Source: Manis javanica (taxonomy: Eukaryota; Chordata; Mammalia; Pholidota; Manidae). Taken from it: a stretch of DNA of 64,000 bases. The notes under the pieces were generated by a model. It was not told the DNA's origin, did no database searches, and worked only from the letters and a program-made list of their open reading frames with translations. The translations under genes were made by a program, and so were the position numbers. The stretch covers positions 40,304,001 to 40,368,000 of the forward strand of contig NC_133158.1 of assembly GCF_040802235.1 (NCBI RefSeq). The letters run 5' to 3'. Positions 13,901 to 28,900 of this stretch are shown piece after piece; within the stretch, counting starts at the first letter, position 1, and the number at the start of each line of letters is the position of its first letter.

Positions 13901-16900
13901 ATAGGGACCCTGGGGTCTTGTCCCTTGGCTGACCTTAACCTGTACCCTTCCGCCATCACAACCCAATGAGGGATGTAAAACCTTCTTGAGCTCCGTTGTG
14001 TCCTAGAAAATTAGCAAACCTAACGGTGGCCTTGGGGACCCGCACACTTGCCACCTCAGCACAGGTGAAGATGGTCTTATAACCATGGCAGAAGCACACC
14101 CTGGTCAGTGTGCATACATTGGCTGAGGGCTCCTAGTCCACAGTCAGCACACCGAGCACAGGTGCAGCACCCACCCTCCCATGAGGGGCCAGGGCTGCCA
14201 GGGAGTGCCCAGGATGGGCCGCAGCACCTGGCAGAGCCAGATGGAAGGAAGGGCTCAGAAACACAGCACTGCCTGCCACGGATGGGCTGTCAGAGGGACA
14301 TGGCCCCCTGGAAACAGCTCCCCGAGGCCGGAGCAGAATGGTGGCTGGAGTGGAGCCCAAAGCACGAGGAGGCCCCCACGAGCCCACTCGGATATCAGTG
14401 GCTGGGACGCGAGCAGGGACAAGAGGGAGCCTCTGTAGGGGAGCTCCAGGCCGCTGTGTGGCTGCCCCGTCCCCAGGGAGGGGGCACCCCTCAGGTGTGG
14501 GCTGGGAGGGCTCTCTTTCCCGAGGACAGCACAGGGACCAGTCTGGAAAAGCCCCGCCAGGCGGCATGGCCGATGCCCAGGCAAGGCCAGGCTGGGCACG
14601 CACTGGCACTGGGCAGAGGGACGGCCCTCTCTGTGGTCTTCCCCCAGCACCGTGACCCAGTCCAGTCATGAGAAGTCCCCAGGCCGTGCCAGCCGGGGAC
14701 AGCCTGCAGATGCCTGCCCGGCGCCCCTCAGCGCCGTCAGGGTCATCAAAGCTGAGGGAAGTCAGAGGAGGCCTGAGGGGCATGACAGCTAAATACACGG
14801 TGTCGGGATGGGGTCCGGGACAGAAAGAGGGCATAGGGGAAAGCTGGGAGATGAGCTGAACGGCCATGTCAGCACCAGTCCCTGAGCTGTGCTGAAGTGC
14901 CACACTCACATAGGATGTCTTGATGTGTGAAGTGTGTAGGCCTCTCGGGACCGTCATCCCTCTGTAAACCTGTGACTGTTCTAAAATAACGTTTATTCAA
15001 ACCAACAGTCCCCTAGTGCCAAGAAACTGGAGTGGGGAGAGTGATCCCAGCCAACAGAAGGCCCAGTGGCTGGGAGGCCAGCCGGGAGCACTCCTGCACC
15101 CAGGGACACCCATGGCCTCCCCAGCATGCTCAGCTCAGCACCGGGCAGCCCCAGGGCCCACACACACCTCCTGGAGCTGCTGACAGGGTGTGTATGCAGT
15201 TCTCTCTCCTCTGGGGGCCCCAGGAGCATTTTTCAGATGAGAAAACTAAAAGCAGGGAAAGGATTCTTGACCTGGGTCACATTTTTGTTCAAGACCCAGG
15301 ATGGAATTTGCATCCCAGGCTCTGGTTCAGTCTCCAAGTCCCAATGCCAGTGGCCACTCCTTTCTGGACTGAAAGTCCTGGCTGCTTCCCCCACAGGGAG
15401 CCTGCCTGGGGCCACGGCAGCTGAGTGGCCTGAGCTGGCCCACCCCTCAGGCCAGTGAAAGGCTGCTTTCTGCTTAGAGGGAAAGTTAGTAGAAGCAATA
15501 GAATTTTTTTTTGAAAAAGACAAACTTAGAGAGAGCACAGTAAAAGATGCAGGTAGAGTGCCGTGACAGGACAGAAAACCTTCCGACTCCCACAAGTTCA
15601 GAGCGAGGCCAGTCCGAGCCCAGAGCCCCTGCTGACCAGAACAGAGTGATCCAAGCCCCACACCTGTGCCAGGAGCCTCCCTGCAGGGCCAAGCCCAAGG
15701 CCTTCTCCTTTTCTGAAAAGAGCAGCCTGGGAATAGGAGGGACGTGCTTCTGTACAGCCCACATGTCCTGGGGAGGCAGAAAGCACCCTGAAAGAATGCT
15801 CTGGTTTTGGAGAGAGGCCCCCGTGGCAGCAATCTGGCAGGCTGCCCCCAGGGTGAGAGCAGGGCCCAGAACATCCAGGGGGCAGTGCCAGGCAGCAGCT
15901 GCCTCCAGGCTCAGGTGCTCCCCGCACAGGGCTGAGGCATGTCCCAGTGTGCCCGCCACACTGTTCAGGTTGTCGGCCAGCAGAGGCCCCAGGGCCCCAG
16001 CCTCAAGCAAGGGAGGGCCGCCTGCTCACCTGGCAGTGCAGTCCCCGAGGGCAGATCTCTGGGGCATCAGCAGGGCAGACACCCCATGCCCCCCACCCCT
16101 GGCAGCTGCTGCCCTGCCCTACACAGGGTCACGGCTGCAGCTCCTGCCCCTGGCAGCCTGGCACCCCTGAGCAGCCTTGGATGGACACTCACCCTCGTGT
16201 GTGTGGCTGCTGGCTGCCAGCCTGGGGCTCTGGTGGCTCAGGGAGGGCGTCCCTCAGGGGCTGCAGGTCCCCCACCACCACCGTGGCCCTCCGCCTCCGT
16301 TCTGCCTTGTGCTTCTGCTCGGCCAGTTTTATGGCTTCAATTTCTGAGGAAGAGGGACAAGGGGTTAGCGAGAAGCCAGACCAAAGGCTGCATAAAGGAG
16401 CATGGTGACAAACAAGGAGGCAGCCTGACAGTCTGACTCCTGGGCCCCGGGGCAGCCCGCCCTCTTGCCCACAGGCACCCACCTTCCCTGCATCACAGGC
16501 TGCCACCCGAGCCATCTCCCTTTATCTCAGAGGACACTTTCCCATTACAGACCAAGGGCCTGAGGTTGCAGGTGAGGCTTTCGCCTGGAAGAGGCGCTGG
16601 TGGGGTTCAGCAGAGGGAGAGGGAGCAGTGGGTCCCCAGGGGGAGGCTGCATGCAGACAGTGACCCGGGGGGGCGGCCAGCCCAAAGCGAGAGGGGAGGG
16701 TGCCACAGAGGTCCCGCACAGGGGACAGGCAGCCACAGGAGGGGCCCGCGACCACCCTGGGAGGGATTGGCCCAGGCGGCTGGGCACAGTGTAGGTGAGG
16801 AAGACCCAGGGAGTGAGGTTGCCGGGCGCCCGCACTGGAGAAGGGGTTCAGGCAGGGCCGTGGAAGTGGTTTTCATTTAGGAATATGTTTATTTCAAAGT

Positions 16901-19900
16901 TGCTAATAAACACAGGCCCAAACACATCATTTCTACTGTGGGCCTGGTGGGAAGTGAGGTTCACTAGCCTGTGAGCAGGTCTCGCCCCAGGAGACAGCTG
17001 GCAGCCAGGGTTCCAACACAGTGAAAGGCAGCTGATTTAAACTACAGAGGCACTGAACAGTTCCGCATTTGACCTTTCTTTAAGAGCTTGGAGGGGAGGG
17101 CTGTGATGGGTTTAGGACGGCCAGACCTGAGCTTCCAAGCCCACGTCACCTGCTGTGAGTAACAGGCCACAGCTGAATCGCATCTCAAAAGGTTACAAGT
17201 CACTTTCTCCACAAAGGCAGACGACTCACAGCCCAGCCCCTTCTGGAAGGCCATGTATTGCCAGAGCGGCATCAGCCTGGCCCACAAGTGACCCCTATGG
17301 ACTCTCCCTCCTGGAGCTGGTGCTCTAAAACCAGGTCCTTCAGCAGTGTGCCCAGCCATCACCCCTCGGGGAATCCAGAAGGGCGGTGAGGCCCGGCAGG
17401 CACAGAGCAGGCCAGGAGGACTGCAGGCCTGGATGGAGCACCCAGGTGGGAAGACAGACAGGACAGCCTGCCATCTGATATCAAGAGAGTGTGTGCACAG
17501 CACTGAGGCCCAAGAAGCATGTGTGGAAAGCCAGCGGTAGATGGTGGCACCAACAGGTGTTCTCAAAAGAACCCTTTCCAGAAACTGAAACTGCTCGTCT
17601 CCCAGTGAGGAGCCCCGGCCGGCTCTCAAGGCAGGAGGCAGGGCTTCTCCTCCTGGCCCTGGGCAGTGCCGCCCCACCCCGATGCCCCTCAGTTGCAAGA
17701 GCCTTAAGGCCCATCCGCCCTGACCACATCCCTGATCAGGAGAGCCCCGGAGGGTCCCCAGGAGCCTCTCCTCCATGGTCTTTGTGCACAGAGCCCCACA
17801 GCAGCCCCATGTCCTGTGTCATTAGGGTCTGTGAGGGGCCCTTTGATGCTTTCCATCCTGCCAGGAAGAGGGTAAATGATTGAGCCCCTCATGAAGCTGG
17901 GGGCCTCCTGCTCAGAGCTCAACCCCCTAGGTGGGCTGAGATGGCTGGGGGCAGGGGGACTCCAACATCACAGTAGCTTCCCCGGCTGGTGGACCCAGCA
18001 CCAGGCTGCACAGGACCAAGGCAGGCAAAGCGGAGACCGGTGGCTTCTGGGAAGACAGGTGCAAACAGCTACACAGGGGTCAGTGGTCGGAGCTGAGCAT
18101 TTTAGATCACCAGTGTGTGCGGTCTGGCTCGGGTGTATCCAAGGCAAGCAAAGGCAGCTGGACACGGAGACATCCACCAGGCGGCCCCCAGCAGTGTCTG
18201 CCTAGGAGCAAGAAGCCACAGTTGCCACCAGGAGTGCCTAAAGGGAGCTGCAGGCTCCCATGTGCTCAATGAGAATCACATAGACCACGACCAGGAGGGA
18301 CGCCCTTACGTGGACAGATTACCACCAGAAGGGTTACATTTTGTGGTAGAACATTTGACACTCAAACACAAAGCAGAACAAGAGGCTGAGGAGACCCAAG
18401 CCAATCCCCGCAGCTGGCTCAGTACCCAGCGAGGGACAGGGCAGGACTACGGGGCCCTGGGCTGCACACCAGCACACAGGAGCAACTCTTCCACTCCAAC
18501 CAGTCCACAAATCCGACACCACATCAACCTTCAACAGGATTTTTACCAGAATCTGTGAAACTAACTCTAAATCTGATTTTTTTTAAGAAGACTAAATGTG
18601 TAAAAATAGCTAAAACAATTTTGAAAAGGAACAAGCAACAAGAGAGCAGGCCTACTGGACAGTAAAGCAAACTGCAAAACAACCGAAAATCAGTGGTCTG
18701 ATGGGGAGGGGTCGTCCTTTTGGGGAAAGGTGGGCCCGTCTCTCCATTTCCTAAAATTAATTATGTGGGTTCCCCTAGAAATCACAGGAAAGACAGACAA
18801 GGCGAGTCCCAGACCACCCAGTTCAGAGTCCAGTGAGGGGTCTGGGGGCCATCCAGAGCTGGAAGACAGGGTGACCCAGGCAGCTGGACTCCCCAGGCCA
18901 CCCCACATCAGGCGGGTGGCTGGGCCCTTAGCAGCACTTCACGCACCAGGGAAGTGCGTGCATGAAGCCAAGGAGCAGACGGGTGGCCATGGGGAGGGCT
19001 CTGCAGCAGGACTGGCAGGGACAAAGGCCCTGGGGCAGAAGCAACATGTGCACAAGGGGCAGGGGTGTGAACCCACCAGCCCCAATGGGCAAGGCTTTGT
19101 CTCACACACAGGGAGGGGACACACACACAATGTGTTTCTACTGCTCCAAACCCCAGCATGCATGCCAGCACAAAAGCAAGTCTCTGAGTGTAAGCCTACA
19201 GCCAAGCAGCAGTAAATCCTGGCCAGAAAATGGGGGCCTGGCTGGTAGAGAACAAGCCCTCAACTTTGCCTGTGCTACTTAAACTCCTTTATACTGTCTA
19301 CCAGAGTGCAATTAAAACCTTATTTGCCCTCAGATTTGGGTGCCCTTTCATTCTGGCCAGGGAGGTGGTAACACAACAGGACGGAAACAACAGGGAATTG
19401 AAGAGGCCTCGGTTATGTGCCTGCGGACCCCTCACTGGACTCTGAACTGAATGGTCTGGGGCTCACCTTGCCTATCTGTCCTGCGATTTCTAGGGGAACC
19501 CACATAATTAATTTTAGAAATGGAGGGAGGGGCCCGCCTTTTCCTGGCACAGAGCTGCAGGCTGGCAGCTCTCAGCAAGGCAGACAGTCTTGCAGACCTC
19601 TCCACGGCCCCTCCCCGCCCCAGGCCGCAGAGCCCACTTCCGCAGCACAGGTGTGGTGGGAAGCAGAGGGGAGGCCCGACCACTGCCCTTGCCCGGCCCT
19701 CCCGGCAGTCCTGAGGGGCAGGCCCTGCCACGCCCTTGTCCTGTATGCTTCCCCACCCCCCAGGCCAGGTAGGCTGGGGCTCACCACTCCTGGTTGGCTT
19801 CCCCCACAGGTGGGCACCCTGTGTACAGACAGCCCCGTTCATCAGCTCCTCACCTGGCAAACTGTTCTGAGGGTGCCAGTCCAGAATGACTTGCACACTG

Positions 19901-22900
19901 CCATCTGTCCCCTCAGGGGCAGACTTTCACGGCCAGCCCACTCCTGAGGAAAGGGGACAAGGAAAGGTCCCTTCCACCTACGCTGTGGTCTGGAGCAGCA
20001 GTGCAGAAGCAATGACGGTGGGGGAGCATTTTCAGGGTGGCCTGGCTGGGGGTGCACAAGGCCTCATCCCACCCCAGCCACTCTACTGCAAGGTTCAGCT
20101 ATGAGATTCCCAGAGACTGATGCCCCTATATTCTAAGTGGTTTAATTCAAAACTAGCTTGAGGTACAATCAAGAAAAAGCATTCCATATGCAAATTAGGC
20201 CTCCTAAAACAACCTCACTGGCTATGGGAAGCCCAGTTCCCTGTGGCACCCAGGTGGGCTGGCACAAGCTCCCTGAAGGGAGGCAAGGGAAGTAGTCTCC
20301 TTGTCATTCCCTCCTTCCTCCCTGCCCACATTTTCTAGTTCATAAAAAGCTGAAGGGAAATTCCTTACAAATGGGCCTAAAACAGAATGCATGAGGGCAC
20401 CTTGTTGTGCACCACTGTGGCCTGGTCACTCACCCTGAACAAGGCAGGCTCACAGGATGCTGACCATGGCCCAGACCCTTAGCCACTCAAGACTGTGAGA
20501 AATTCTGCACCAAAGGTTCAAGCCACTGCAGTAAGATGAGAAGACATGAAAACATAAAGTTTGGAAAGGAAGATGTAAAACTGTCTCTATTTTAAGAAGC
20601 ATTACTACTTATGTAGAAAATTCTAAGGAATGTACAGAGTAGCTACCAGAACTAATACATGATTTCATCAAGGTCAGGGGCTACAAGATTAAAACAAAGA
20701 TATTTTTACACACTAGCAGAAAAGTAGAAAATGAAGCTTTTGAGAATTCTAGCTACAATAGCTTCAAAAACTATAAAACAGCAATAAACTTATCAAAAAG
20801 ACCCATGTGAGCCCTCTCCTCTACAAACTACACACTGATAATAATAGAAATTAAAACCAGAAGAAATGGAGACACACATACCATGTTCACAGATTCAAAG
20901 ACTCAGCATTGTTAAAATGGCAACTCCCCAATATGATCTACAGACTCAAAGTAACCTCAGTCATTCTCCTACCAGGCTATTTTTGGGGGGGAGGGATCGT
21001 GGTGGTCTTTAAAAGAGCGACAAGCCTATAATAAAATCTATACAGAAACGCCAAGGATCTGGAATAGCAAAGCCATCTTAGAACTGCAGAGCTAGAACAG
21101 AGGACTCCGTGGTCTGACTCAGACTTATGCTAACGCCACAGCCTGTACATGGGGACGCGCGAGAAAGGGGTCAACAGAGGTGCACCCCAAAACAGGACCT
21201 CACTTAGAAGCCATCTGATTTTCACAAAGACTCCAAAACAACCGAATGAGGAAACACAGGTCTTTATAACATGTAGCGCTAGCACAACTGAATATCCACA
21301 ATGAAGAGAAAAAGAGAACCTTAGCCACCACCTCACACCACAGACAACCATTAATCCAAGATGGATCAGAACCTGAAGATAAAAGCCAAAAGTTCAAAGA
21401 TTTTAGAATAGGACAGAATCTGTACGACCTAAAATTCAGCAAAGTTTTCTTAAACAAGACACACACATTAACCATATAAGAAAAAAAATTAGATTCCTCT
21501 AAATTAAACTTCTTTGCATCCAAAAAAAAAAAAATTGTTAAGAAAATGAATAGGCAGGTAAGTCTGGAAGAAAATTATTTGCAAAACAAACACCTGACCA
21601 AGGACTGGTCTCCAGGAAATAAAAATTCTTGAAGCTCAATAATAAAAAGGCAAAGGGCCCCTCGAAACAGACACTCAACTGTAGACGATACTCAAACAGG
21701 CGGTAAGTTAAGCACAGAAAATGTTCATTAGTGGCCACGACAATTTCCAGCACAATAAGCTACCACTTCCAGAAGAGACCAGCATCACAGAGGGCTGGCA
21801 AAGCCAGGGTGTGGCCAGAGCTCTCCCACGTTGCTGGTGGGAGAGCAAATGTATAACCACTTTAGAGGAACGTCTGGCAGTTGCTTATGAAACTAAACAT
21901 ACACCTGCCCTATGACCCAGCATTCCATTCCCAAGTATTTATCCAAGAGAAACGAAAACATATGTCCACAAGAAGACTTGTAAGGAATGTTCATAGCAGC
22001 CTTATTCATAGCAGCTAAAGAGAAAAACGGCCAGGTGTCCATCAACAGTGGGCCCCAAAGAGTATGTCCATATAAAGAAGCACTTCGAGCAATACAAGGG
22101 CGTAGCAGCAGCTGCACGCAGCACGGACAAGTCTCAGAAAGAGCCCACTAAGCCAAAGGATCCAGAGCCCAAAAGAGCACATCCTATATGGCGCTGTTTC
22201 TATAATGTCTGGAGCAGTGAGACACGAACTATGACCCGAGAGTGGTCGGACAGTGGCGACCTCTGGGGTAGCCAAGGGTGGGAGCTGACAGAAGGGGTGG
22301 GGGCTCCCAGGGTACGCCGATGTGCTGCACCTGGAAAGGGATTTTGGTTGCACAGGTGTAACCGTTTGCCATAGATCGCTGGATTGGCACACTTAACTAA
22401 CTGCGTTTCATTGTATGTAAACTTTACCTCAAAATAAAAATAAAAAAGAGCCATAACCAAGTAATGAATTCCAGAAGTATTTGGGAGAAAGCGTCCTGAT
22501 GTCTGCAGCTGACTCTGGAAGGCACGGTGAGACGCAGCCTGCTGTACGGGGGGCTGATGAGCAGTCAGCGAGGATATGTTCTGTGTAAAGTCTAGGTGGT
22601 GGGACCTGCTCTTCTGTATGAAATTTTCCATAATAAAATATTAGGTAAAATTGGCTTGGGAGCTGTAGTTAAGGGTATATTCAGAGGCTAACTTATAGCC
22701 CGTCATTCCCAAACAGAACTGATAAAAACACAGGGGCTAAGTACTCAGACCTAAAGAAAACAAGAACAAGGTATTAAAAAAACACAAACTAAGAATTTAG
22801 AAAGCAGAGAAGCAGAACAGACAAGTAACTACAAGATTTCTTAGAAGGGAAGAGATAAGCTGCCCAGAACGTGAAGAGGCGTTACCTGAAGGACAGGGAT

Positions 22901-25900
22901 CATGCATCAGGGGGCCGAGCCCCGTGATCTGATCATGTGAGATGCTTTCGCAGGAAATGAGAGCCCAATGCTGACGGGGCGGCAAGAAAGACCAACTGCC
23001 ATGGAAGGAAAGTTAAATGTCACCCAAGCACTGAGACCAGAAACACGCGGGGTCCCAGTGGTTTCCGTCAGCTTCTGCATATCCGCTTCCCGAGGGACGC
23101 TCTACAGAACCCCACACTAGGGACCATGGAAAGGAAAATGGATGAACAGACCACTTTCTTAAGAAACATCCAAAAAGTGACAGAAATGATAAAATTAGTG
23201 ATTGTGGAAGAAACTGACAAATATCTCTAAAAAATTAAAAACACACTTTCCTTACGACCTTCAAGGAAAAAATAATGTGGATCGCAATTTCACTGAGACA
23301 GCATAAAAAAGAAAATAATCCAAATTAACTTAAAAAGTTAACAGAATGTTAAAAAAAACAGTAAAAAAAATTACAAAACAATCTTCATAAGAAAATTTTT
23401 AGAAAAATAGTAGCAAACATTCAGCATCACGGGCAGTAGCTATGTCCCGAGACATTATCGGTGGAAGGAGGTGTGGATATCCAACCGTGTAGGGCAGGGC
23501 ATCCAGCTGCCGGTGGGTGAGGAAACCCGCTAGGCGCCAGACCCGGGGGCGGGCACGGCCCGAAGGACACACACCTCACAGAGAACTGTCAGGAAACTAC
23601 CGTCAAGCACCGTCACTCTGGTGATGACACATCTCATCACCCAGCTTCAGAGGCCCCCCTCTTAGGAAGGAGCTAGACGGGGCCCTGCAGGCCCTGGTGT
23701 GGGAAGGCAGCGCCCCCCCTTCTGGGCCATGTGCTGGGCACGGGCACATCACAGCCACTCGGGGCACACGTGCTGCGGGACCTCCCCAGCCCGGGCCCCC
23801 AGCGTGCAGCAGTAGGGCAGGGTGGACTTACTCTGCAGCCACCTCTCACGCCTCAGCTTCAGCTTCTCCTTCTTGGGCAAAATGGTCTTCGCCTCGGTGC
23901 CTGAGGGCAGACAGAGAACAGGTGGGGTGAGGGGGGCATTCTCGTGCCCACAGAAGCCTGCAGCTCCCACCCTATGGGGTTTCCTTGGCTATTTACACAG
24001 ATCCATGATGTCTGAGGATGCCCAGGAGGCCTTTACCAGCAGCCCTCCACCCCAACGCCAGGATGGCCGTGGGGATGAGGTACAGCACACCCACGCAGCC
24101 CAGAGGTACCACACAGCTCACAGAGAGGAAGCACGAGCCAGCAGTGACTGGGCAGAGGCCACGAGGCCCCCAGGTCCCTGCTGCTGGGCCCCCTCAGGAG
24201 CCTGTCCTCAGCCCCACAGCATATCTGCTGACCTTTAGTCAGAAGCCCTGGGCACGTTTCCATCACAGACCCTATGAATGAGCCCCACTTCACAGAGCAG
24301 AAAGCAGAGGGTCAGAGGGGCCAAGACTTGCTCCAGGTCACCAGGACACCATGGACAGACTGAAACAGAGCTGATGGCTGGGCCCCAGCCTCCGGTCTCC
24401 CCAGCACAGCGGTCTGGGACTGAGCCCCACTGAAACATCGCCAGCACCCCTGGGACCACACAACTGGAGGGGTGTTTGAGACACAGGATTTAGAGATTTA
24501 TTCCCCAAAATAAAACAGGAACCAAGGTGTAGGCACAGGTTCTACTTCACTAAGACCAGGAGAAACAAAGCAGCACCCAGGTCTGTCGAGAGAAACACAG
24601 TGATCCCACTAAACTCGACTTCGTTTCAAAACCCAGGTAGAAGTCCAAATCCCGTGACTCCACAGGAACCCAGTCCCTTTCCCATCAGCGAGCTCCTGCA
24701 TGCTGTGGCCTGTGCTTAAACCTCCAGACATGCCTGGAGCTGACCTACTTTCCTCCTCATCCCGGCCTCTCATCCGCCAGCAGAAGGGGGGCCCTCTGAC
24801 TGCAGAGCACCCTTAGCTGAGAGGTGGCAGGCTGCTCGTGAAAGAGGGAAGAGCAGGGGGCCTGCCGCACACCCCTGCTCTGCCAGCCAGCACAGTTGTC
24901 AGCCCCCCAGCACTCCCGACACTGCACCCCAGCACAGGAGCCACAGGTGCAGCGCCAAGGCAGGCACCTGTGCAGCCTGGTGCGGGGGTCACAAGCCCCA
25001 GGGACAGGATCACAGTGTGAGAAGGGTGAGAGGCACCTGTCTGGGGGCCGTGGCTGAACCCACCCAGCAGAAGGTGGGAGGGGGGCCTCCCACAGGAGCC
25101 CCCACGGACGCCAGGTAGGGAGCACACCGAGGGGTCCAGGAAGACTTTCTCCCCACCGCCCCACAACTTGCCATCACTCTGAAATAGTTCAAAAGAACAT
25201 TGTCTACAAGCTCAGGAGACTGACCCACGTGTGGCGGCATCTGAATGTAGAGCAGGTGGAGCCCGACCCTTCCCAGCTCTGCCCCGGGACCTCTGCCCAA
25301 CAGCCCATCTCCATGGCACCAGGGAAACAGGAACCAAACAGGCTGGCCCTGCTAGCCGGCACAGGGCTCGGAAAGCTAAGCCCCGCCAAAGCAGCTGCAA
25401 CACTAGTAGCAGGCCCTGCAGGCCCCAGAGCTTGGGTACATCTGCAGCCTGGGCAGTATGCTGGACACAAGGCCGGGCGCCAGGAGCCCTGCTCACCTCG
25501 GGTCCCTGCTGTGTCCCTGCGGGTGCCCCCATGCACCTGGAGGGCTCTAAGAGCCCGAGCCACTCGGGGCAGGCAGGGCCCGGCTCCGCGCTGAGCCCCA
25601 GCCTCTGACAAGACAGGAGAAGGAGCCCTGCCAGTCCCTGCCTTGAACCGCAGCAAGCATGCCCAACCTATGGCTGCCTGCTCAGCGCACATCCAAGGGC
25701 TACACAAGCCTCAGCAGAAAGGGCTGTGGGGTCACACAAGCAGGGTGTTTAAAAGCGCCTGCACAAAACTGCACCCCGGTCCCTCCCAGAGCCACGGTCT
25801 TGGGACACACCCTGACTGCCAGATCACCTGGAGTCGGCACTGCAGCTCCACTGGCCGTGGGTGAGGGGGATAAGAGGTGTCCAGCAGCATTTCTCATGAT

Positions 25901-28900
25901 TCACAAAGTGGCAGCGACGGGTCCAGTCATCCCAGTCCAAGGACTCAACAGGAACTCAGGGCGGGAGCCAGGAACGCCAAGTCTACAGCAGGCCCGGCCG
26001 ACCCGGAGCATTCCCAGGACCCAGAGAGCAGCCTGCCCTTAAGGATGAGCAGCTCTCCAGGCCTAAGATAAAAACAAGACTTAAAAGAAGATGTATGCAC
26101 CTTACATATTGTGGCCAAGCTATGGCAGTACCCAAGTACCCACTGCTGGACACCTGGCTGCAGGTGTGGTACACATACATACAGTGGACATTACCCAGCC
26201 ATAAGTAAGAAAGAAATTCTGCCCTCTGCAACATGAAGGACCCAGAGGGTGTTATACTAAATGGAATAAGTCAGAGAAAGACAAACACCATATGATTTCA
26301 TTTATATGTGTAATCTAAAGGATAAAACAAGTGGACAAAACACTCAAAACAGACACAGACATAGACTGGTGGTTGCCACAGAGGAAGGGGGTAGGGGGAT
26401 GGGTGTAGGTGAAGGGGATAAAGAGGTAAAACTTTCAATTATGAAACAGTCACAGGGATGGAAGTACACACAGGAAAAGAGCTGACAGTCCTGACATTTC
26501 TCTGTGCACTGACCACAGGGAGAGGGCAAGCAGCAACCACGCAGGCATGGAGCCTCCTGGGGCGCAGGCCCCTGCTCTCGGGCTCCCCTCTGGCCAGCAT
26601 GAGGGGAGGGATTCTGGCCTGATGTCCACTGCCCACCCGTGCCTCCACTGACCTGGCCCATCTCCCTGGCTGCCCCCAGGTTATGGTGGGGGGGCCAGGC
26701 AGGGGGACTCCAGAAACACGGGCCCAGGGGACAGCAGGCCACACAGCTGCACAGCACTTCTGCAGGTTCCAAGGATAGAGGCAGGGGCTCACCCTCCCAG
26801 GCTCCTCTCAGGAGAGAAAGTCAGCAGAGACCATCCCAGGAGCCAAGCACCCACTGCACCCCGCCGCCACACAGCTCCCGAAGTGCCGCCATGTGCTCAC
26901 ATCAAGGCCCACCTCCCTCTGGTGTCTGGCAGAGGCTGGGGGCCTCAACATCTGCCCGGAGCCACCACAGTGGCATGCCCACATGCCCCGCACATGTCCC
27001 CTCCTCTCCTCCACCAGCATGGGCCCACGGAGGATGAGAAAGGGACCACTTTGGGGTTCCGCACCAGATAACATGCACAGACCTCCCCCACCCCCTGACC
27101 ACGGGCAGTACCAAGCCCAAAGAGGAAGCAGCAAAGTGTCAGAGGGACAGGCACGCACAGGGCCACGAGGCTCAGCTGTCACAGCACGTTTACACCAGTG
27201 TCTCACCTGGGGGCTAGTGGGAAGGCCAATTAGCCAGAACGCGCCAGGAGGGCCTCAACCTCACAGATACCAGGGGGAACACACACAAGTGTGCAGGCGC
27301 CCAAAAGGAGATGTGCGGCTGCCAGACTCCGGACACCAAGTGCCACCAGCCCAGGACGGCATGGAAAAACCGGGGACAGGGAGGACATCACACACACATG
27401 GCAGCACACAGGCCTCAGCCTCCTCCCACCATCCCCAAGCTTCTGCCTGAAAGTCCTCGGCCGCCCTCCGGCCCCAGCCACCCACGACAAGAGTGACGAG
27501 AAGACAGCCTCGCGGAATGCTGCCCACCAGGCTCTACAAGCAGCAGAAACACGCCAAGGACCTAAAATAGCTCCCGCCACCGAGTCCAGAGTGCTGGGTT
27601 TAGAAATAGCAACTCACAGGCTCAGAAGCACCTCCCGGCCCCGTCTTCTGCAAGCACACAACCCAGATGTGACAGAGAAGCAGCCCCCGCACAAGGCGAT
27701 GGCCCCCACACACTCCAGCCCGGCGCAAACCCGCTGCGGGTGGGCAGCTGTGAGGACAGTGCCCCCCTTGGGAGGAAGGTCCCAGAGCTGGTCGCAGCAG
27801 GTGGGGACCCTGCCTGGACAAAGGGCGGGGGCGAGCTTGGGATAGGAGCCACTGGCTGCTTCCTGAAAGGGGTGGGAGGGTGGGGTCAGCGCCACGAGGC
27901 CTGTGAGCTGTGCAGTCTATGGGCAGATGGGTCACAGACACAAAATCCCACATGGGGCCATGGGGACATGCGGACAGTAGTCTCTGAGCGGCAAGAACAG
28001 GCTTTTGCTTTATTTCTTTTCTACAGTGATCATTTCCTTTTACAATTACAAAGTGTTATTTTTCACAAAAACAATTTTAGGGAGTCTGGCCCCTAAGTTT
28101 CAAGCCTGCCAGAGGCAGGCTGTGAGGAGGGGCAGGGTGGGGCCACTCAGATGTCTGGGGTTGAGGACTTGGGCATCCAGCCACATGCCAGCTCAGTTTC
28201 AGTGGGCTGGAGCCCCACCAGCATAGAGAGGGGTCTCCACCCACAGTCAGGATCCTCCAACCCCCTCAAAGTTCCAGAGCAACCCCAGATCCGCCCTCTC
28301 TCAGGGCACAGCACGCTAGGACCTGACGCCCTCCGCTGCTCCGGGGGCTCCCACCCACTGGCGCACGGGGATGTCCCACTGAGGCAACATGCTGGCCCTC
28401 AGACTGCTGCCAGCTTCCCCTGTGCCCAGGATGGCACTGATGCCAAGGGAAGGGGGACCACATCCATGAGAGTACAGGGCAGGGCTCCTGCACCATAGGA
28501 CACATGTTCAAGCCACCTTCAAGACCAGCAAACTACTTTCATCCAACGAGCACTTAGCCCACCATGCTGCCACGGTCATATGGTCACCTGCTCGGGCCAT
28601 ACCCTGCACTCAGAGCTCTGCAAGGACAGACCCACTGGGCCTTGCAGATGAAGGAGCTGTGGCCACAGAAAGCGGATGTGACCCAGCAGTCTGGCTCCTG
28701 ACCCAGGAAGCTGAAGCATGCCTCGGCCCTCAGGTCGACGGTGGCAGCACGGTGGACAGTGGGACCACGGGAGAGAAGTTCATGCAGAGATAGCCTTGGG
28801 CCAAAGCAGCCCGTGGGCCTTGGTGTGCTGACTACTGGCCCCAAGCCCTCACAACATGTGGCTCACGGGCTTCCAAATTCAAAAGCTCAGCCCTCCCCAG

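Larger units (their letters stand above)
16344..23831 (-). other. SLX9: SLX9 intron 3
   Basis: A 7.5-kb intron. It contains the inverted duplication (18724-19545) and a 1.9-kb antisense L1 (20555-22445). The part from 22446 to about 23420 is AT-rich and repeat-like but unassigned. Confidence 0.9.
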
